The notes below the pieces were generated by a model that searched no databases, was not told the origin of the DNA, and was given only the letters and a program-made list of their open reading frames with translations. The translations under genes were made by a program, and so were the position numbers. Of a stretch of DNA of 9,468 bases, positions 6,801 to 9,468 are shown one piece after another. Positions within the stretch are counted from its first letter, which is position 1; the number at the start of each line of letters is the position of its first letter. This stretch comes from DATKKK01 sp035542975 (lineage in GTDB: Archaea > Thermoproteota > Bathyarchaeia > Bathyarchaeales > Bathycorpusculaceae). The stretch spans positions 1 through 9,468 of the forward strand of contig DATKKK010000041.1 in the NCBI GenBank assembly GCA_035542975.1, given 5' to 3'.

Positions 6801-7093
6801 ATGTTCCTGATCAAATCGAACTATTTTTAATTAAACTTGTATTTGGATGTGATGGATGTCTCTTTTTTCGTTCATTATTCGCCGAAAAGTGGAAGAACAA
6901 ACCCCTTTTTATAGTTTTCAACATCCATGAAGGCATGAAAAGATGATTAAATAGTCTCCATAACACTGTTTAGAGGGTCATGTACGCTCTTTTATGACGC
7001 TAACATAAAAGTCGTTGAAGAATCATTGTTGCGTTTTGCATTAAAAATGTCTAAACGTGATGTTAGGTTTTCTATTTTCTATTCGAAAACAAT
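6801..7093. other. divergent intergenic region, no gene seen
   Basis: This region separates Lhr (leftward) from the zinc-ribbon gene (rightward). It is AT-rich and has no open frame worth calling. It holds a TATA-like CTTTTTATAG (6905-6914, plus strand) and a perfect inverted repeat (6989-7011). T-rich pyrimidine tracts lie near 7067-7080. A small untranslated RNA from about 6938 to 7080 is possible but not shown. Confidence 0.5.
6989..7011. repeat. perfect 8-bp inverted repeat, possible operator
   Basis: CTTTTATG (6989-6996) and CATAAAAG (7004-7011) are exact inverted copies around a 7-base spacer. The dyad lies about 90 bases upstream of the TATA box of the zinc-ribbon gene. It could bind a dimeric regulator or form a weak hairpin; an AT-rich chance match cannot be excluded. 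Confidence 0.5.
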
Positions 7094-7108
7094 GGAAAAT
7101 TATTTATC
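7094..7108 (+). promoter_or_regulatory. promoter (BRE-like plus TATA box) of the zinc-ribbon gene
   Basis: GGAAAA at 7094-7099 resembles a TFB recognition element. It is followed by TTATTTATC (7100-7108) as the TATA box. Transcription would start near 7130, leaving a leader of about 25 bases with GGAGG (7144-7148) placed 7 bases before ATG 7156. Confidence 0.6.
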
Positions 7109-7155
7109 CATCATCATCTGACACCATGGATATCGTGTGTATTGGAGGAAATTGA

Positions 7156-7326
7156 ATGGCAAAATGTCCTAAATGCGGAACAATGGTTTCAACTCCAAAG
7201 AAGAAGTGGACAATGGCGGGACGACCTGACAAGCAGGGAAAAAGAATTCAGCTTGAAATTGGGCTGTTTGACTGTCCGAAGTGCCACAAACCATTCCGAG
7301 AAGTCCTAAGTAAGAAGAAAATTTAG
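7156..7326 (+). CDS. 56-residue zinc-ribbon protein resembling chromatin protein Cren7
   Basis: This small basic protein, read by hand, has two cysteine pairs: CPKC at 4-7 and CPKCH at 40-44. Together they should form a zinc ribbon. Its core KKWTMAG (16-22), IGLF (35-38) and KPFREVL (45-51) matches my recollection of crenarchaeal Cren7, where the order is VWALAP, VKIGLF and KYFRHKL. Trp18, Met20, Leu33, Ile35 and Phe38 would sit at the positions of Cren7 Trp26, Leu28, Val36, Ile38 and Phe41. Those include DNA-contacting residues, with Leu28 the intercalating wedge. Relative to Cren7 it has about five extra residues in the first hairpin, and a zinc knuckle where Cren7 has a DPETG turn. It has about 14 Lys/Arg residues. 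A chromatin role is inferred; a plain zinc-ribbon nucleic-acid binder is the alternative. GGAGG 7 bases upstream fixes the start. It has its own promoter and a T-rich terminator. Confidence 0.88.
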   Translation: MAKCPKCGTMVSTPKKKWTMAGRPDKQGKRIQLEIGLFDCPKCHKPFREVLSKKKI

Positions 7327-7360
7327 GCTTGGAGAAAACCAACAACCCCTAATCTCACCC

Positions 7361-7380
7361 CTCCCCTCTTTTTCATTTTT
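7361..7380 (+). terminator. pyrimidine/T-rich terminator after the zinc-ribbon gene
   Basis: A C-rich stretch runs into CTCTTTTTCATTTTT, with T5 runs at 7369-7373 and 7376-7380, 35-55 bases after the stop codon. Oligo-T tracts without a hairpin are typical archaeal terminators. The next gene has its own TATA box directly after. Confidence 0.6.
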
Positions 7381-7391
7381 GAAGCGTTAAG

Positions 7392-7398
7392 TTTTAAA
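7392..7398 (+). promoter_or_regulatory. TATA box of the signal peptidase gene
   Basis: TTTTAAA (7392-7398) within GTTTTAAAGC predicts a transcription start near 7422. The leader would be about 27 bases to TTG 7449 and includes its SD. Confidence 0.6.
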
Positions 7399-7438
7399 GC
7401 ACGCTATCCGTAATTGACAAGAACACTTCATTGCAGAA

Positions 7439-7442
7439 GAGG
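7439..7442 (+). promoter_or_regulatory. Shine-Dalgarno deciding the signal peptidase start
   Basis: GAGG within AAGAGGAA lies 6 bases before TTG 7449. The earlier in-frame TTG at 7431 has no SD and would sit only about 9 bases from the predicted transcription start. Confidence 0.5.
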
Positions 7443-7448
7443 AAATCA

Positions 7449-8093
7449 TTGGCGTCAAAATTAAAGCAATTGTGGAGCAAAGAGTATTTTCAAACAATTA
7501 TAACAATAATCTTGATAGTGGTGTTTGTTGTCGGGTTTTGGTACGGTTCACAATTTGTACTGAACACGCAGTATCCGATGTTAGCCGTGGCCTCTGGCAG
7601 CATGTGCATTCCTTATGGTCAAGCTTGCGATGGATGGTCGCATCCATTTGCGCGCACGCTTCATGTTGGAGACTTGATCGTTGTTCAAGGAGTAAGTGTA
7701 GATTCGATCTATGCTGCTCCCGTGAATGGCGACATAATCGTGTATCGTCAACTACATAGTAACACCCTAATCGTTCATAGAGCGATAAATAAAACATTTG
7801 AAGGTGGCGTCACTTACGTAATAACAAAGGGTGACGCCAACTCTGAAGCTGATCAACCAGTTCCGGCTAGCAACGTTATTGGCAAGGTTATAATGCGAAT
7901 CCCATGGGTTGGGCACCTTGCACTCTTCATGCGAGAGTCCTCAAGCATATTACTGATCCTCGCAATCATATTTCTCCTCATAATCGTGGAATTTATCATT
8001 CCGATGTTTACAGAAAAGAAACCTGAAACTCAAAAGACAGAAAGTGTAGAAGAACTGTCTCCCAACAGAAAGAACTCACCTAAGAGCTTATAA
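7449..8093 (+). CDS. signal peptidase I, archaeal/ER (Sec11-like) type
   Basis: This membrane protease removes signal peptides from proteins exported by the Sec pathway, with its active site on the outer face of the membrane. Numbered from TTG 7449 (214 residues), it has an N-terminal membrane helix (about 15-36) and then ASGSM with catalytic Ser51. VHRAI supplies His110 in place of the bacterial Lys, and TKGDAN holds Asp129. This is the Ser-His-Asp arrangement of archaeal and ER enzymes. Between the Ser box and HVGDL is a Cys-containing loop, CIPYGQACDGWSHPF (53-67), whose two cysteines could pair; I recall similar loops in related archaea. A second membrane helix (about 165-187) precedes a charged cytoplasmic tail of about 27 residues. 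No ATG is available, and TTG 7431 is the alternative start (220 residues). It lies 37 bases before TBP but each gene has its own TATA box. Confidence 0.93.
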   Translation: MASKLKQLWSKEYFQTIITIILIVVFVVGFWYGSQFVLNTQYPMLAVASGSMCIPYGQACDGWSHPFARTLHVGDLIVVQGVSVDSIYAAPVNGDIIVYRQLHSNTLIVHRAINKTFEGGVTYVITKGDANSEADQPVPASNVIGKVIMRIPWVGHLALFMRESSSILLILAIIFLLIIVEFIIPMFTEKKPETQKTESVEELSPNRKNSPKSL

Positions 8094-8097
8094 GGAG

Positions 8098-8105
8098 TAT
8101 TTAAA
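8098..8105 (+). promoter_or_regulatory. TATA box giving a probable leaderless TBP mRNA
   Basis: TATTTAAA begins 4 bases after the signal peptidase stop codon and is preceded by the purine-rich AAGGAG as a possible TFB element. Its centre is about 29 bases from ATG 8131, so transcription should begin within a base or two of the start codon. Confidence 0.65.
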
Positions 8106-8130
8106 CACTTCACTATACGAGTGGTGTTTG

Positions 8131-8691
8131 ATGCCGAAGAGTAAAGCCATAATAAACATAGAGAATGTTGTTGCTTCTGCCACTTTAAACCAGAAAGTTG
8201 ACTTAAACGCGGTCGTGAAGGGTTATCCTGGCGTGGAGTATCGTCCAGAACAGTTTCCAGGACTTGTGTTCAGGCTTAAGAGGCCTAAGACGGCGACTTT
8301 GATTTTTAATTCTGGTAAGATGGTTTGTACTGGGGCAAAATCTGAGAAGGAGTCTCGCAGGGCGGTTATGAAGGTTATTAAGGAGCTGAAAAAAGGCGGC
8401 ATTATAATCATCAGCAAGCCCGAGCTGAAGATTCAGAACATCGTTGCTTCGGCAAGTTTGGGCGGGATGATAGATTTGGAGAAGGCAGCATACACGCTTG
8501 GAAAAACAATGTACGAGCCTGAACAGTTTCCAGGCTTGATCTACAGGATGGATGAGCCTAAAGTGGTCATTCTGTTGTTCGCTAGCGGAAAACTCGTTTG
8601 CACAGGAGCGAAGAAGGAACAGGAAGTTTATGACGCAGTGCACAAGCTTCATGGAATACTTGAAGAGAAAGAACTCATATTCTATGAATAG
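8131..8691 (+). CDS. tbp: TATA-box-binding protein (TBP)
   Basis: This is the general transcription factor that binds and bends the TATA box and recruits TFB and RNA polymerase. It has 186 residues, the usual archaeal length, built from two direct repeats (about 7-90 and 98-180) that form the saddle. The repeats match closely: NVVASATLNQKVDL with NIVASASLGGMIDL, EQFPGLVFR with EQFPGLIYR, and SGKMVCTGAK with SGKLVCTGAK. The four Phe residues that kink DNA in known TBPs appear to be Phe42, Phe59, Phe133 and Phe150. The repeat is also visible in DNA: 14 identical bases at 8248-8261 and 8521-8534. The acidic tail is short. ATG 8131 is chosen over the adjacent TTG 8128 because MPKSKAIINIENVV is the normal TBP start and the TATA box fits a leaderless mRNA there. 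It converges with pyrE, 7 bases away. Confidence 0.98.
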   Translation: MPKSKAIINIENVVASATLNQKVDLNAVVKGYPGVEYRPEQFPGLVFRLKRPKTATLIFNSGKMVCTGAKSEKESRRAVMKVIKELKKGGIIIISKPELKIQNIVASASLGGMIDLEKAAYTLGKTMYEPEQFPGLIYRMDEPKVVILLFASGKLVCTGAKKEQEVYDAVHKLHGILEEKELIFYE

Positions 8692-8710
8692 TCTTTTTTT
8701 ACCTTTTTTT
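8692..8710 (+). terminator. double T7 terminator of TBP, inside the end of pyrE
   Basis: Directly after the TBP stop are two runs of seven T (8694-8700 and 8704-8710) separated by ACC. Read on the minus strand, the second run codes for the Lys-Lys of the PyrE C-terminus and the first lies beyond its stop codon. No hairpin is needed in archaea. Confidence 0.65.
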
Positions 8711-9316
8711 GATTTGTTTAAGTATAGTTTTAAGTTGGTCTTTGTCTATGGCTCCTGTTTCGTACAGGTTGTTGGCTATGTCGCTGATGTTGAGAAGTGC
8801 ATGAAGCTTGATTTTATCCTTGCTCAGGTTTTCTTTGCCGCCTTCCTGTCTGTCCAGAAGCACGACAGCGTCGGTTACTACTCCGCCTTCAGCGGTCATT
8901 GCTTTTGCCGCTTTTCGCAATGACAATCCAGTCGTGATTAAATCGTCAACTAGTAGGATGCGGTCTCCTGGTGCTAGGATTCCTTCTATCCTTCGTTGTC
9001 TTCCATGGAGGCGTACTCCTTTTCTTATGTAGATGAATGGTTTTTTAAGGTTGCAAGCGATTAGTGCGGTGAAGGGTATGCCTGCGACTGGAATTCCGGC
9101 TATTCTCTCAAAGTTTTTGACACCTACTTCGTCTTGTATGAAGTCTACGTAGAAGTTGGTGATTTTTTGGAAGGCATCTGGGAAGCTTGGCACGATGCGT
9201 AGGTCTATGTAGTAGGGGCTTATTTTTCCGCTCGTGAGTTTGAAGGCTCCGAACTGTAGGGCGCCGATTTTGTTCAGGATTTTGCAGATTTCAAGCGTGA
9301 TTGTTTGTGTTGGCAT
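8699..9316 (-). CDS. pyrE: orotate phosphoribosyltransferase
   Basis: This enzyme joins orotate to PRPP to make orotidine monophosphate in de novo pyrimidine synthesis, in the cytoplasm. Its 205 residues include the orotate-side motif FGAFKLTSGKISPYYIDLR (22-40) and GIPVAGIPFTALIA (74-87). The catalytic loop region is YIRKGVRLHGRQRRIEG (96-112), and the PRPP-binding loop is LLVDDLITTG (121-130). All expected elements are present. The last 15 or so residues (ending QIKKR) form a lysine-rich tail. The start is ATG 9316, with GAGG 9 bases upstream inside the end of the preceding gene. The 5-base gap to that gene implies a shared transcript. The 3' end meets TBP head-on with 7 bases between the stop codons. 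Confidence 0.96.
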   Translation of the reverse strand: MPTQTITLEICKILNKIGALQFGAFKLTSGKISPYYIDLRIVPSFPDAFQKITNFYVDFIQDEVGVKNFERIAGIPVAGIPFTALIACNLKKPFIYIRKGVRLHGRQRRIEGILAPGDRILLVDDLITTGLSLRKAAKAMTAEGGVVTDAVVLLDRQEGGKENLSKDKIKLHALLNISDIANNLYETGAIDKDQLKTILKQIKKR

Positions 9317-9321
9317 GGTTT

Positions 9322-9468
9322 TTAGCCTCGTTTGGAGATTTGGTATATTTTACCTACTTCAGGGATTAGGCATGTGGTTTTTGGCAGTTCCTTCTTTAGT
9401 AGTTCGGCGAATTTTTTCTGGTCTGCTGTTGAACCTGTGTGGTAGGGAACAGCTACTTTTGGTTTTGT
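9322..9468 (-). CDS. C-terminal end of a probable metallo-beta-lactamase-fold hydrolase (UlaG-like), partial
   Basis: The last 48 codons of a gene entering from the right edge were read by hand to TAA at 9324-9322. The sequence KPKVAVPYHTGSTADQKKF, followed by a strand reaching PEVGKIYQI, resembles the C-terminus of UlaG/UPF0173-type Zn-dependent hydrolases (COG2220). In those, a 'P-x-V-x-(I/V)-P-x-H' segment gives the last metal-binding His (here the tenth visible residue). They end with a '.PG..y.' strand. The active-site HxHxDH region would lie outside the window, so the assignment rests on a short tail and stays tentative. The reading frame itself is secure: open to the window edge, ending 5 bases before pyrE, and containing the pyrE SD. 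Confidence 0.6.
   Translation of the reverse strand, partial: TKPKVAVPYHTGSTADQKKFAELLKKELPKTTCLIPEVGKIYQISKRG

Noticed and set aside
6852..6928. 8-bp inverted match ATGGATGT / ACATCCAT
   Set aside because: The arms are 61 bases apart with no extension or symmetric context; a match this short is likely by chance in such a span.
7126..7155. Nine-codon upstream frame (ATG to TGA) abutting the zinc-ribbon start
   Set aside because: The predicted transcription start near 7130 leaves its ATG outside the mRNA. Such a short frame is expected by chance.
8203..8652. 149-codon minus-strand open frame opposite TBP
   Set aside because: It is a shadow of the strongly conserved TBP gene and has no domain or start signal.
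9322..9468. DegV or a pyrimidine enzyme (PyrF, PyrD) as identity of the partial right-edge gene
   Set aside because: The tail lacks the DegV 'GPVIGTHTGPG' type ending and does not recall PyrF or PyrD C-termini; the 'VPYH' segment fits UlaG-like hydrolases better.

Overview
The window is archaeal chromosome. The evidence is a TATA-binding protein gene, an archaeal/ER-type signal peptidase with a Ser-His-Asp arrangement, an Lhr superfamily 2 helicase, a tiny zinc-ribbon protein resembling the chromatin protein Cren7, and TATA boxes about 25 bases upstream of start codons or Shine-Dalgarno (SD) leaders. The gene mix and moderate base composition suggest a member of the Thermoproteota (TACK group), possibly Bathyarchaeia. 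That placement is an inference from remembered protein families, not a phylogeny.

Left block (1-3539, minus strand). A run of genes is read leftwards from a promoter at 3532-3539. In order they are a cysteine-rich helical protein, a FAM173/DOT1-like methyltransferase that seems to start at a CTG codon, a hotdog-fold thioesterase, a CxxCxxCC (YkgJ-type) metal-cluster protein, and a two-gene ABC exporter (ATPase, then a membrane permease cut by the window edge). Gaps are 25-52 bases, and several genes also have their own TATA box inside or just after the preceding gene. This looks like a chain of partly independent transcription units rather than one strict operon.

Middle (3540-7155). A 236-base gap with nothing recognisable lies left of a large Lhr helicase (minus strand, C-terminal four-cysteine zinc site). 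A divergent intergenic region of about 400 bases follows, with promoters for both sides and a perfect 8-bp inverted repeat.

Right block (7156-9468). On the plus strand are the 56-residue Cren7-like zinc-ribbon protein, signal peptidase I and TBP, each with its own TATA box. TBP meets pyrE (orotate phosphoribosyltransferase, minus strand) tail to tail, 7 bases apart. pyrE lies 5 bases downstream of the C-terminus of a probable metallo-beta-lactamase-fold hydrolase.

Most of the content is conserved housekeeping. No tRNA, rRNA, CRISPR array, insertion sequence, integrase or other mobile gene was seen. The most unusual items are the Cren7-like zinc-ribbon protein, the cysteine-lined helical protein, and the CTG start with a textbook SD.
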